The notes below the pieces were generated by a model. It was not told the DNA's origin. It searched no databases and worked only from the letters and a program-made list of their open reading frames with translations. This document shows positions 21,101 to 31,470 of a stretch of 64,000 nucleotides of DNA, piece by piece (the first letter of the stretch is position 1; every line of letters begins with the position of its first letter). The translations under genes and the position numbers were made by a program. This DNA is from Acanthornis magna (Eukaryota > Chordata > Aves > Passeriformes > Acanthizidae), in the NCBI GenBank assembly GCA_036785705.1, contig JAWUZG010000972.1, forward strand, positions 1-64,000, read 5' to 3'.

Positions 21101-22812
21101 CCGAAAATTTGGGGTTGGGACCGAAAATTTGGGATCGGCACAGAAAATTTGGGGTTGGGGTCAGGAATTTGGGATTGGTACCGAAAATTTGGGATTGGCC
21201 CCAAAAATTCAGGGTTGGGGCCAAAAAACATGGGATTGGCACCAAAAATTTGGGATTGGCGCCAAAAATTTGGAGTTGGGGTCGGGAATATGGATTGGGC
21301 ACCAAAATTTGGGGATGACCTCAAAAAAATTGGGATTGGCACTGAAAATTTGGGATTGGCCCTAAAAGTTTGGGGACAGACACAAAAGTTTGGGATTGGA
21401 GGCAGAAATTTGGGATTGGCCCCAAAAATTTGGGATTGGCCATGAAAATTTGGGTAGGAACACAAAAGTTTGGGTAGGGACACAGAAATTTGGGATTGGC
21501 CACCAATCATTCAGGAATGGCCCCGAAAATTCAGGAATGGCACAAAAAATTCAGGAATGGCCCCAAAAATTTGGGAATGGCCCCAAACATTCAGGAATGG
21601 CCCCAAACATTCAGGAATGGCCCCAAAATTTTGGGAATGGCCCCAAAAATTCAGGAATGGCCCCAAGGATTCAAGAATAGAAATAAAAGTTTGGGGTCAG
21701 CCCCAAAAGTTTGGGATTGGCCCCAAACCTTCAGGAACAGAAATAAAAATTTGGGAATGGCCCCGAAAATTGGGGATTGGACCCAAAAATTCAGAAGTGG
21801 ACATAAAAATTTGGGAACGGCCCCAAAAATTCGGGAATGGACATAAAAGTTTGGGAATGGCCCCAAAAATTTGGGAATGGCCCCGAAAGTTTGGAACGAC
21901 TCAAAAATTCGGGAATGGCGCCAAAAATTCGGGATAAGCCCCAAAAATTCAGGAATGGACAAAAAAGTTTGGGAATGGCCCCGGAAGTTTGAGAATGACC
22001 CAAAAATTCAGGAATGACCCCAAAAAATATGGGAACGGCCCCGAAATTTGGGAATGGCCCCAAAAAATTTGGGAATGACCCCGAAAAATTTGGGAATGGC
22101 CCCGAAATTTGGGAATGGCCCCAAACATTCAGAAATGGAAATAAAAGTTCGGGATTGGCCCCAAAAATTTGGGATCAGCCCCAAAAATTCAGGAATGGAA
22201 ATAAAAGTTTGGGAATGGCCCCGAAACCTTCAGGAACAAAAATAAAAATTTGGGAATGGCCCCAAAAATTGGGAATGGCCCTGAAATTTGGGAATGGCCC
22301 CGAAAATTTGGGAATGACCCCAAAAAATTTGGGAACGGCCCCGAAAATTTGGGAATGACCCAATAATTTGGGAACAGCCCCAAACCATCAGGAACAGAAA
22401 TAAAAATTTGGGATCGGCCCTGAAAACTCAGGAATGATCAAAAAATTTTGGGAACAGCTCCAGAAATTCGGGAATGACCCCAAAAAAATTGGGAACGGTC
22501 CCGAAATTTGGGAATGGCCCCAAAAGTTTGGGAATGGACATAAAAATTTGGGAATGGCCCCCAAAGTTTGGAACGACCCAAAAATTTGGGAATGGCCCCA
22601 AAAAATTTGGGAATGACCAAAAAATTCAGGAATGACCCCAGAAGTTCAGGAATAGCCCCAAAAATTTGGGAACAGAAATAAAAGTTTGGGATTGGCCCCA
22701 AACCTTCAGGAACAAAAATAAAAATTTGGGAATGGCTCCGAAATTTGGGAATGGCCCCGAAAATTTGGGAATGACCACAAAAATTTGGGAATGGCCCCGA
22801 AAAATTTGGGAA
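21100..22812. repeat. (CCCCAAAAATTTGGGAATGG)n minisatellite
   Basis: Units of ~20 bp in the GABBR1 intron between the signal-peptide exon and sushi 1. It begins as GGGATTGGCCCCAAAA units next to the exon-start array and becomes GGGAATGGCCCCAAAA units towards the signal-peptide exon. Confidence 0.92.
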
Positions 22813-22818
22813 GGTTAC

Positions 22819-22885
22819 CTTCGGTGAGGTTGGCGTGGATTGCGGCGCGAGCAGGAACGACCACGAGGAGGAGCAGGAACAGCAT
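22819..22885 (-). CDS. GABBR1: GABBR1 start codon and signal-peptide exon (1a isoform)
   Basis: 67 nt, minus strand. ATG at 22885-22883 follows a TTCCCAG acceptor directly, and the exon ends AAG/GTAACC. It encodes MLFLLLLVVVPARAAIHANL, then T, E and one base. This is a short hydrophobic signal peptide (L/V-rich core, Ala-Arg-Ala-Ala cleavage region) for the long isoform, equivalent to the human MLLLLLLAPLFL leader. The ANLTEG ending corresponds to human NATSEG just before CQIIHPP, including an N-glycosylation sequon (NLT). The split codon G/GC joins the sushi 1 exon in frame. Confidence 0.92.
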
Positions 22886-23050
22886 CTGGGAATGGGAAAA
22901 AAATTATAAAAATTTTATAAAATCTCATAAAAATTGTTTAAAAATTCTTTAAATCTGAAAAAAATTCTATAGGGGACAGGTCCTATAGGGGAGAACGTCC
23001 GGGGTGGGGAAAGCCGTGTTAAAATCCTAATAAAATTGAATAAAAGTGAT
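22886..23050 (-). other. GABBR1 intron 1, acceptor-side A/T-rich segment
   Basis: AT-rich on both strands (AAAATTATAAAAATTTTATA), with TATAGGGGACAGGTCCTATA, a short imperfect palindrome, near 22970-22990. No exon seen. Confidence 0.5.
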
Positions 23051-25990
23051 ATTAAAATCCTGGACCCCTCCCCCAATTTTGGGCCTCTCCCCCAAATTCC
23101 GAACCCCAAAAATCCCAAGGATTAACCCCAAAAATTCCAAGGATTAACCCCAAAAATCCCAAGAATTCTCCCCAAAAATCCCAAGGATTCTCCCTAAAAA
23201 TCCCAAGGATTCACCCCAAAAATCCCAAGGGTTAACCCCAAAAATCCCAAGAAATAACCCCAAAAATTCCAATAATTAACCCCAGAAATTCCAAGGATTA
23301 ACCCCAAAAATTCCAAAGATTAACCCCAAAAGTTCCAAAGATTTGCCCCAAAAATTCCTGGACCCCTCTCCCAATTTTGGGACCTCTCCCCCAATTCCGG
23401 AACCCCCCAAAAATTCCAAGACGCCAAAATTCCAAGGATTAACCCCCCAAAATTCCAAGAATTAACCCAAAAAATCCCAAGAATTCTCCCCAAAAATTCC
23501 AAGCATTAACCCCAAAAATCCCAAGGATTAACCCCAAAAATTCCGGGACCCCTCCTCCAATTTTCAGGGCCCCTCCCCCAATTTTGGGGCCTCTCCCCCA
23601 ATTCTGGGACCCCCAAAATTCTAAAGATTAACCCCAAAAATTCCAAGAATTAACCCCAAAAATTCCTGGACCCCTCCCCCATTTTTTGGGCCTGTCCCCA
23701 AATTCCAGGACCCCAAAATTCCAAGGATTAACCCCAAAAATTCCAAAGATTCGCCCCAAAAATCCCAGGAATTCACCCCAAGAATTCCAAGAATTAACCC
23801 CAAAAATCCCAAGAATTCTCCCCAAAAATTCCAGGGCCCCAAAATTCCAGGGATTTGCCCCAAAAATTCCAGGACCCCTCCCCCAATTTTGGGCCTCTCC
23901 CCCAATTCCGGAACCCCAAAAATCCCAAGAATTAACCCCAAAAACCCCAAGAATTAACCCCAAAAATTCCAAGAATTAACCCCAAAAATTCCAAGGATTA
24001 ACCCCAAAAAATCCAAAGATTAACCCCAAAAGTTCCAAAGATTTGCCCCAAAAATTCCTGGACCCCTCTCCCAATTTTGGGACCTCTCCCCCAATTCCGG
24101 AACCCCCCAAAAATTCCAAGACCCCAAAATTCCAAGGATTAACCCCAAAAATTTCCAAGGATTAACCCCAAAAATCCCAAGAATTAACCCCAAAAATTCC
24201 AAGGACTCTCCCCAAAAATTCCTGGACCCCTCCCCCATTTTTTGGGCCTCTCCCCCAATTCCGGAACTCAAAAAATTCCAGGATTAACCCCAAAAATCCC
24301 AAGAATTCTCCCCAAAAATTCCAAAGATTAACCCCAAAAATTCCCGAACCCCTCCCCCACTTCCTGAGCCCCTCCCCTCATTTTTGGGACCCCAAAAATC
24401 CCAAGACTTCACCCCAAAAATCCCAAGGATTAACCCCAAAAATTCCTGGACCCCTCCCCCAATTCCGGAACTCCTCCCCCCAAATTCCAGAACCCCAAAA
24501 ATTCCAAGACCCCAAAATTACAAGAATTAACCCCAAAATTTCCAATAATTAACCCCAAAAATTCCAATAATTCTCCCCAAAAATTCCAAGGATTCTCCCT
24601 AAAAATTCCAGGACCCCTCCCCCATTTTTGGGCCTCTCCTCCAATTCCGAAACCCCAAAAATTCCAGGATTAACCCCAAAAATTCCAAGACTTCACCCCA
24701 AAAATCCCAAGAATTCTCCCCAAAAATCCCAAGAATTAACCCCAAAAATTCCAAGGATTCGCCCCAAAATTCCAAAGATTAACCCCAAAAATTCCCGGAC
24801 CCCTCCCCCAATTTTCAGGGCCTCTCCCCCAATTTTGGGCTTCTCCCCCAATTCCGGAACCCCAAAATTCCCAAGAATTAACCCCAAAAATTCCAAGGAT
24901 TTGCCCCAATAATTCTAACACCCCTCCCCCAATTTTGGGACCCCAAAAATTCCAAAGATTAACCCCAAAAATTCCAAGAATTAACCCCAAAAATCCCAAG
25001 GATTCGCCCCCAAAATTCCAAAGATTAACCCCAAAAATCCCAGGAATTCACCCCAAAAATCCCAAGGATTCGCCCCAGAAATTCCAATAATTAACCCCAA
25101 AAATCCCAAGAATTAACCCCAAAAATGCCAAAGATTCGCCCCCAAAATTCAAAAGATTAACCCCAAAAATTCCCGAACCCCTCCCCCACTTCCGGAACCC
25201 CTTCCCCCATTTTTGGGACCCCTCCCCTCATTTTTGGGACCCCAAAAATCCCAAGAATTAACCCCAAAAATCCCAAGGATTCGCCCCCAAAATTCCAAAG
25301 ATTAACACCAAAAATTCCTGGACCCCTCCCCCATTTTTGGGCCTCTCCCCAAATTCCAGAACCCCAAAAATTCCAGGACCCCAAAAATCCCAAGAATTAA
25401 CCCCAAAAATCCCAAGAATTAACCCCAAAAATCCCAAGAACTAACCCTAAAAAAAATCCAAAGATTAACCCTAAAAATTCCAAAAAGTCGCCCCAAAAAT
25501 TCCCGGACCCCTCCCCCACTTCCCGAACCCCTCCCCCCATTTTTGGGACCCCAAAAATCCCAAGAATTTACCCCAAAAATCCCAAGGATTTGCCCCAAAA
25601 ATCCCAAGGATTAACCCCAAAATTCCAAGGATTAACCCCAAAAATTCCAAGGATTCGCCCCCAAATTTCCAAAGATTAACCCCAAAAATCCCAAGAATTT
25701 TCCCTAAAAATCCCAAGGATTAACCCCAAAAATTCCAATAATTAACCCCAAAAATCCCAGGACCCCTCCCCCACTTCCGGAACCCCTTCCCCCATTTTTG
25801 GGACCCCTCCCCCCAATTCCGAACCCCAAAAATCCCAAGACTTCACCCCAAAAAATCCCAAGAATTAACCCCAAAAATCCCAAGGATTCGCCCCCAAAAA
25901 TTCCAAAGATTAACCCCAAAAATCCCAGGAATTAACCCCAAAAATTCCCGGGCCCCTCCCCCACTCCCCGAACCCCTCCCCCACTCCCGA
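23050..25990. repeat. (AATTAACCCCAAAAATTCCAAGG)n minisatellite
   Basis: About 22-23-bp units AAGGATTAACCCCAAAAATCCC, with recurring CCTGGACCCCTCCCCCAATTT and TTTGGGCCTCTCCCCCAATT blocks about every 200-300 bp. It occupies intron 1 of GABBR1. Open frames on the minus strand (G, I, F, N, W) are repeat translations. Confidence 0.93.
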
Positions 25991-26084
25991 ACCTCCCCAA
26001 AAAAACCCCAAAAAAACCCCCAAAAATTAGAGGGTGGGGGAGGGGAAAAGGCCGCGCGGGGGGTGGGGGAGGGGCGTTCCTTAC

Positions 26085-26130
26085 CTCGGCCTCGGCTCGC
26101 GGAAATTCCCCCAAAAAAAATAAAAAATCC
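26085..26130 (-). other. GABBR1: Probable GABBR1 noncoding first exon (3' end)
   Basis: Minus strand: GGGGGAATTTCCGCGAGCCG, AGGCCGAG, then a strong GTAAGGAACG donor (exon end 26085). It is CpG-containing, lies just downstream of a GC-box promoter and upstream of an exon whose ATG abuts its acceptor, so a noncoding first exon is expected here. The 5' limit is not visible. Confidence 0.6.
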
Positions 26131-26500
26131 CCCAAAAAAAAAAAAAAAATTTAGGGCGGAAAATCCCAAAATCTCCAACCCCGAGGTGAGAAAAATTTAG
26201 GGGAGAGATCCCCAAAAAAATTAAAAAAAAAAAATAAAAAATAAAATAAAATTCGGGGAGGGGTGGGGGAGGGGATGGGGGGGGGGAGGGGCGAGAGGGA
26301 AAATCCCCGGGAATTAGAATTAAAAAAAAAAAAAAAAAAACCGCGGGAAAATCCTGAAATTTTTGGGGTTTTTTTTTTTTTGGGAGATTTTTGGGGATGT
26401 TGGGGGTGGGGGAGGGGAAGGGGAGGGATTCCTTTTTTGGGGTTTTTTTTTTGGGGGGATTTTTAAAAAAAAAAAAAATGAATTTTTTTGGGGGGGAGGA
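26130..26500. other. Low-complexity region between GABBR1 first exon and promoter
   Basis: Poly-A/T runs (26123-26150, 26215-26252, 26320-26340, 26463-26480) alternate with GGGGAGGGGTGGGGGAGGGG. It could be part of the 5' UTR or core promoter. No frame with protein character is present. Confidence 0.5.
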
Positions 26501-26830
26501 AATAAAGATCGGGAGGGGCCTCGGGCTCGGGAATTTCCCGCGGGCGGGGCCGGGGTGGGCGGGGCTTAGAGGGGGCGTGGCCAAAGAGGCTGGGCTTAAA
26601 TGGGGCGTGGCCAAAGAGACGTGCAGGGCTTTGGAGGGGGCGTGGCCAAAGAGACGGGCGGGGCTTAGAGGGGGCGTGGCCAAAGAGGCTGGGCTTAAAT
26701 GGGGCGTGGCCAAAGAGACGTGCAGGGCTTTAGAGGGGGCGTGGCCAAAGAGACGGGCGGGGCTTAAAGGGGGTGTGGCCAAAGATGTGGGCGGGGCTTA
26801 AAAGGGGCGGGGCGGGGGCGGGGTTTAGGG
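26500..26830 (-). promoter_or_regulatory. GABBR1 promoter: repeated GGGGCGTGGCC boxes
   Basis: About eight copies of GGGGGCGTGGCCAAAGAG alternate with GACGGGCGGGGCTTA / GACGTGCAGGGCTTT in a ~35-bp unit doubled into ~70- and ~105-bp higher-order units. GGGCGTGG and GGGGCGGGG are Sp/KLF-type boxes. The left edge has a GGGAATTTCCCGCGGGCGGG palindrome-like element resembling an NF-kB site. Position (just upstream of the first-exon donor, minus strand) and CpG content make it the GABBR1 promoter, by inference. Confidence 0.65.
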
Positions 26831-26849
26831 CGGGAATTTTTTTTTTTTT

Positions 26850-29800
26850 TTTTTTTTTTGGGGGGGGTTTTGGGGGAAAAATTTTGGGATTTTTGGGGTT
26901 ATCGAGGGAAAAAAAATTGGGATTTTGGGGGGAAAAAAATTGGGGTTTTGGGGGGAAAAATTGGGGTTTTGGGGGGAAAAAATTGGAGTTTTTGGAGATT
27001 TGGTAGGAAAAAATCGGGGTTTTGGGGGGAAAAAATTTGGGATTTTGGGGGGAAAAAAATTGGGATTTTGGGGGGAAAAAATTGGGATTTTTGGGGGCTC
27101 GAGGGAAAAAAATTTGGGTTTCGAGGGAAAAAAATTGGGGTTTTGGGGAGAAAAAATTGGGGTTTTTGGGGGTTTCGAGGGAAAAAAAATTGGGATTTTG
27201 GGGGGAAAAAAATTGGGGTTTTGGGGGGAAAAATTGGGGTTTTGGGGGGAAAAAATTGGGATTTTGGGGGGAAAAAATTGGGGTTTTTGGAGATTTGGTA
27301 GGAAAAAATTGGGGTTTTGGGGGGAAAAAATTGGGGTTTTGGGGGGAAAAAATTGGGGTTTTGGGGGTCTCGAGGGAAAAAAAATTGGGGTTTTGGGGGG
27401 GAAAAAAATTGGGGATTTTGGGGTTACGAGGGAAAAAAATTGGGGTTTTTGGGGGGAAAAAAATTGGGGATTTTGGGGTTACGAGGGAAAAAAAATTGGG
27501 GTTTTTGGGGTATCGAGGGAAAAAAATTGGGATTTTTGGGGTTTCGAGGGAAAAAAATTGGGGTTTTGGGGGGAAAAAAATTGGGATTTGGGGGGAAAAA
27601 AATTGGGGTTTTGGGGGGAAAGAAGTTGGGATTTTGGGGGGAAAAAATTGGGGTTTTGGGGGGAAAAATTTGGGGTTTTTGGAGATTTGGAGGGAAAAAA
27701 ATTGAGATTTGGAGGGAAAAAAATTGAGATTTGGACGGAAAAAAATTGGGATTTTTTGGGGTCTCGAGGGAAAAAAAATTGGGATTTTTGGGGGGTCTCG
27801 AGGGAAAAAAATTGGGATTTTTTGGGGGTCTCGAGGGAAAAAAATTTGGGTTTCGAGGGAAAAAAATTGGGGTTTTTGGGGTTTCGAGGGAAAAAAAAAT
27901 TGGGATTTTGGGGGGAAAAAAATTGGGGTTTTGGGGGAAAAAAGTTGGGATTTTGGGGGGGAAAAAAATTGGGGATTTTGGGGTTTCGAGGGAAAAAAAA
28001 TTGGGTTTTAGGGGGGAAAAAAATTGGGATTTTGGCGGAAAAAAATTGGGATTTTGGGGGGAAAAAATTGGGATTTTTGGGGGTCTCGAGGGAAAAAAAT
28101 TTGGGTTTCGAGGGAAAAAAATTGGGGTTTTTGGGGTTTCGAGGGAAAAAAAAATTGGGATTTTTGGAGATTTGGAGGGAAAAAAATTGGGGTTTTGGGA
28201 AAAAAATTGGGGTTTTTGGGGTTTCGAGGGAAAAAAATTTGGGGTTTTGGGGGGAAAAAATTGGGATTTTGGGGGGAAAAATTGGGGTTTTGGGGGGAAA
28301 GAAGTTGGGATTTTGGGGGGAAAAAAGTTGGATTTTTTGGGGTTTCGAGGGAAAAAAAAATTGGGATTTTGGGGGGGAAAAATTGGGGTTTTGGGGGAAA
28401 AATTGGGATTTTTGGGGGTCTCGAGGGAAAAAAATTTGGGTTTCGAGGGAAAAAAATTGGGGTTTTTGGGGTTTCGAGGGAAAAAAATTTGGGATTTTTG
28501 GGGGGTCTCGAGGGAAAAAAATTGGGATTTTTTGGGGGTCTCGAGGGAAAAAAATTTGGGTTTCGAGGGAAAAAAATTGGGGTTTTTGGGGTTTCGAGGG
28601 AAAAAAAATTGGGATTTTGGGGGGAAAAAAATTGGGGTTTTGGGGGGAAAAAAGTTGGGATTTTGGGGGGGAAAAAAATTGGGGATTTTGGGGTTTCGAG
28701 GGAAAAAAAATTGGGTTTTAGGGGGAAAAAAATTGGGATTTTGGGGGGAAAAAATTGGGATTTTGGGGGTCTCGAGGGAAAAAAATTTGGGTTTCGAGGG
28801 AAAAAAATTGGGGTTTTTGGGGGTCTCGAGGGAAAAAAATTGGGATTTTTTGGGGGTCTCGAGGGAAAAAAATTGGGATTTTGGGGGGAAAAAAATTGGG
28901 GTTTTGGGGGGAAAAATTGGGGTTTTGGGGGGAAAGAAGTTGGGATTTTGGGGGAAAAAAGTTGGGATTTTTTGGGGTTTCGAGGGAAAAAAAATTGGGA
29001 TTTTGGGGGGAAAAAATTGGGGTTTTGGGGGAAAAAATTGGGATTTTTGGGGGTCTCGAGGGAAAAAAATTTGGGTTTCGAGGGAAAAAAATTGGGGTTT
29101 TTGGGGTTTCGAGGGAAAAAAATTTGGGGTTTTTGGGGGTCTCGAGGGAAAAAAATTGGGATTTTTGGGGTCTCGAGGGAAAAAAAATTGGGATTTTGGG
29201 GGGAAAAAAATTGGGGTTTTGGGGGGAAAGAAGTTGGGATTTTGGGGGGAAAAAAGTTGGGATTTTTTGGGGTTTCGAGGGAAAAAAAATTGGGATTTTG
29301 GGGGGAAAAAAATTGGGGTTTTTGGAGATTTGGAGGGAAAAAAATTGGGGTTTTGGGGGAAAAAATTGGGATTTTTGGGGGTCTCGAGGGAAAAAAATTT
29401 GGGTTTCGAGGGAAAAAAATTGGGGTTTTTGGGGTTTCGAGGGAAAAAAATTTGGGGTTTTGGGGGGAAAAAAATTGGGATTTTGGGGGGAAAAAAATTG
29501 GGGTTTTGGGGGAAAAAATTGGGGTTTTGGGGGGAAAGAAGTTGGGATTTTTTGGGGTTTCGAGGGAAAAAAAATTGGGATTTTGGGGGGAAAAAAATTG
29601 GGGTTTTGGGGGGAAAAAATTGGGGTTTTGGGGGAAAGAAGTTGGGATTTTTTGGGGTTTCGAGGGAAAAAAAATTGGGATTTTGGGGGGAAAAAAATTG
29701 GGGTTTTGGGGGAAAAAATTGGGATTTTTGGGGGTCTCGAGGGAAAAAAATTTGGGTTTCGAGGGAAAAAAATTGGGGTTTTTGGGGTTTCGAGGGAAAA

Positions 29801-30480
29801 AAATTGGGATTTTTTGGGGGTCTCGAGGGAAAAAAATTGGGGTTTTTGGGGTTTCGAGGGAAAAAAATCTGGGGTTTTGGGGGAAAAAAAATGGGGTTTT
29901 GGGGGAAAGAAGTTGGGATTTTGGGGGGAAAAAAGTTGGGGTTTTTGGAGATTTGGAGGGAAAAAAATTGAGATTTGGAGGGAAAAAAATTGGGGTTTTG
30001 GGGGGGAAAAAAATTGGGGTTTTGGGGGGAAAGAAGTTGGGATTTTGGGGGGAAAAAAGTTGGGGTTTTTGGAGATTTGGAGGGAAAAAAATTGAGATTT
30101 GGAGGGAAAAAAATTGGGGTTTTGGGGGGAAAAAAATTGGGGTTTTGGGGGGAAAGAAGTTGGGATTTTGGGGGGAAAAAAGTTGGGGTTTTTGGAGATT
30201 TGGAGGGAAAAAAATTGGGGTTTTTGGAGATTTGGAGGGAAAAAATTTGGGGGTTTGGGGGAAAAAAATTAAGAATTTTTGGGGGTCTCGAGGGAAAAAA
30301 AATCGGGGTTTTGGGGGGAAAAATTGGGATTTTTGGGGGTCTCGCGGGAAAAAAATTTGGGGTTTTTGGAGATTTGGAGGGAAAAAAATTGGGATTTTTT
30401 GGGGGTCTCGAGGGAAAAAAAATTGGGGTTTTTGGAGATTTGGAGGGAAAAAAATTGGGATTTTTAGGCGGAGTTTTTCG
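26850..30480. repeat. (GGGGAAAAAATTGGGGTTTT)n minisatellite, 3.6 kb
   Basis: Intergenic between the two divergent genes. Units of about 20-22 bp with CTCGAGGGAAAAAAATTTGG and GGAGATTTGGAGGG variants form blocks of ~200-400 bp. The plus strand almost lacks TAA, TAG and TGA in all frames, giving overlapping frames up to 839 codons (K/G/W/F-rich). These are not genes. Every unit has four-G runs, so it is a strong G-quadruplex candidate. Confidence 0.94.
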
Positions 30481-31260
30481 GGGATTTTTGGGGTTTGGGG
30501 GAGGAATTTTGGGGTGTTTGGGGTGGAATTTTGGGGATTTTGAGGTGAATTTTTGGGGTTTTGGGGAGAAATTCTCAGATTTTGGGGGAAAATTTGGGGA
30601 TTTTGGAGGAATTTTTTGCGGTTTTCGGTGGAATTTTTGGGGCTTTCAGGGAAAAAATTGGGTTTTGGAGGGGAAATTTGGAGATTTTGGGGTTACGGGA
30701 TGGAATTTTTGGGGTTTTCGGGGAGAAATTCTCATATTTTGGGGGAAAAATTTGGGATTTTGGGAGGAAATGTTGGGATTTTGGGGGAAAAAATTGGGAT
30801 TTGAGGGAAAAATTTCAGGATTTTTGAGAGGAATTTTTGAGGTTTTTGAGAGGAAATTTGGGGTTCGGGGGGAAAATTTTGAGGTTTTGGGGGGAAAACT
30901 TGGGATTTGGGAGGAAAGTTTTGGGATTTTGGGGAGTTCGAGGTGAAATTTTGGGGTTTGGGACAGAATTTTTGGGTTTTTGGGGAGATATTCTCAGATT
31001 TTGGGGGGAAATTTTGGGGTTTTGGAGCGGAATTTTGGGATTTTGGGGAGAATTTTTTGGGTTTTGGGGGGAAAATTCTCAGATTTGGGGGAAAAAATTG
31101 GGATTTTGGGGGAATTTTGGGGTTTTGGGGATGTTTAGGGGATTTGGGGGTTTTGCGGTGGAAATTTGGAAATTTTGGGGTGGAATTTTGGGAAGGATTT
31201 TTGAGGTTTTGGGGATGTTTAAGGGAATTCGGGGGTTTTGAGGAAAAACTTTGGGATTTA
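30480..31260. repeat. Degenerate GGGGAATTTTGGGGATTTTGG repeat
   Basis: Looser version of the preceding array (GAGGAATTTTTGAGGTTTTGG types) fading towards 31260. Nothing coding seen. Confidence 0.8.
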
Positions 31261-31470
31261 AAGCCCAACTCAATAGAAAATAAAGAAAAATGGAGGCAAA
31301 CAAATAAATAAAAACTGAACATTTATGAAAAAAAGAATAAAAACAAACAAAAAAAAGCTGAATAATAATAAAAATGGAATACAAAAATAATTCTTTTTAA
31401 AATAAAGTAAGTAGAAAGAAAGAAATAAAATTTAGAAGATAAATATAAATAAATAAATTTAAAAAGTCGT
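31260..31470. other. AT-rich unique segment upstream of the SH3BP5L promoter array
   Basis: A/T-rich with several AATAAA and AAATAAATA motifs (31280-31460), ending at a sharp switch to CpG-rich sequence near 31470. It could be an old retroelement tail or poly(A)-rich boundary. No element was recognised. Confidence 0.5.

Noticed and set aside
26925..30946. Plus-strand open frames of 300-839 codons rich in K, G, W and F
   Set aside because: They are overlapping translations of a short G/A/T repeat that lacks stop codons. There is no domain, no splice or start context, and all three frames are open.
31260..31470. Retrotransposon 3' end (A-rich, AATAAA motifs)
   Set aside because: No reverse-transcriptase or CR1/LTR sequence and no target-site duplication could be recognised, so it is listed only as AT-rich unique sequence.
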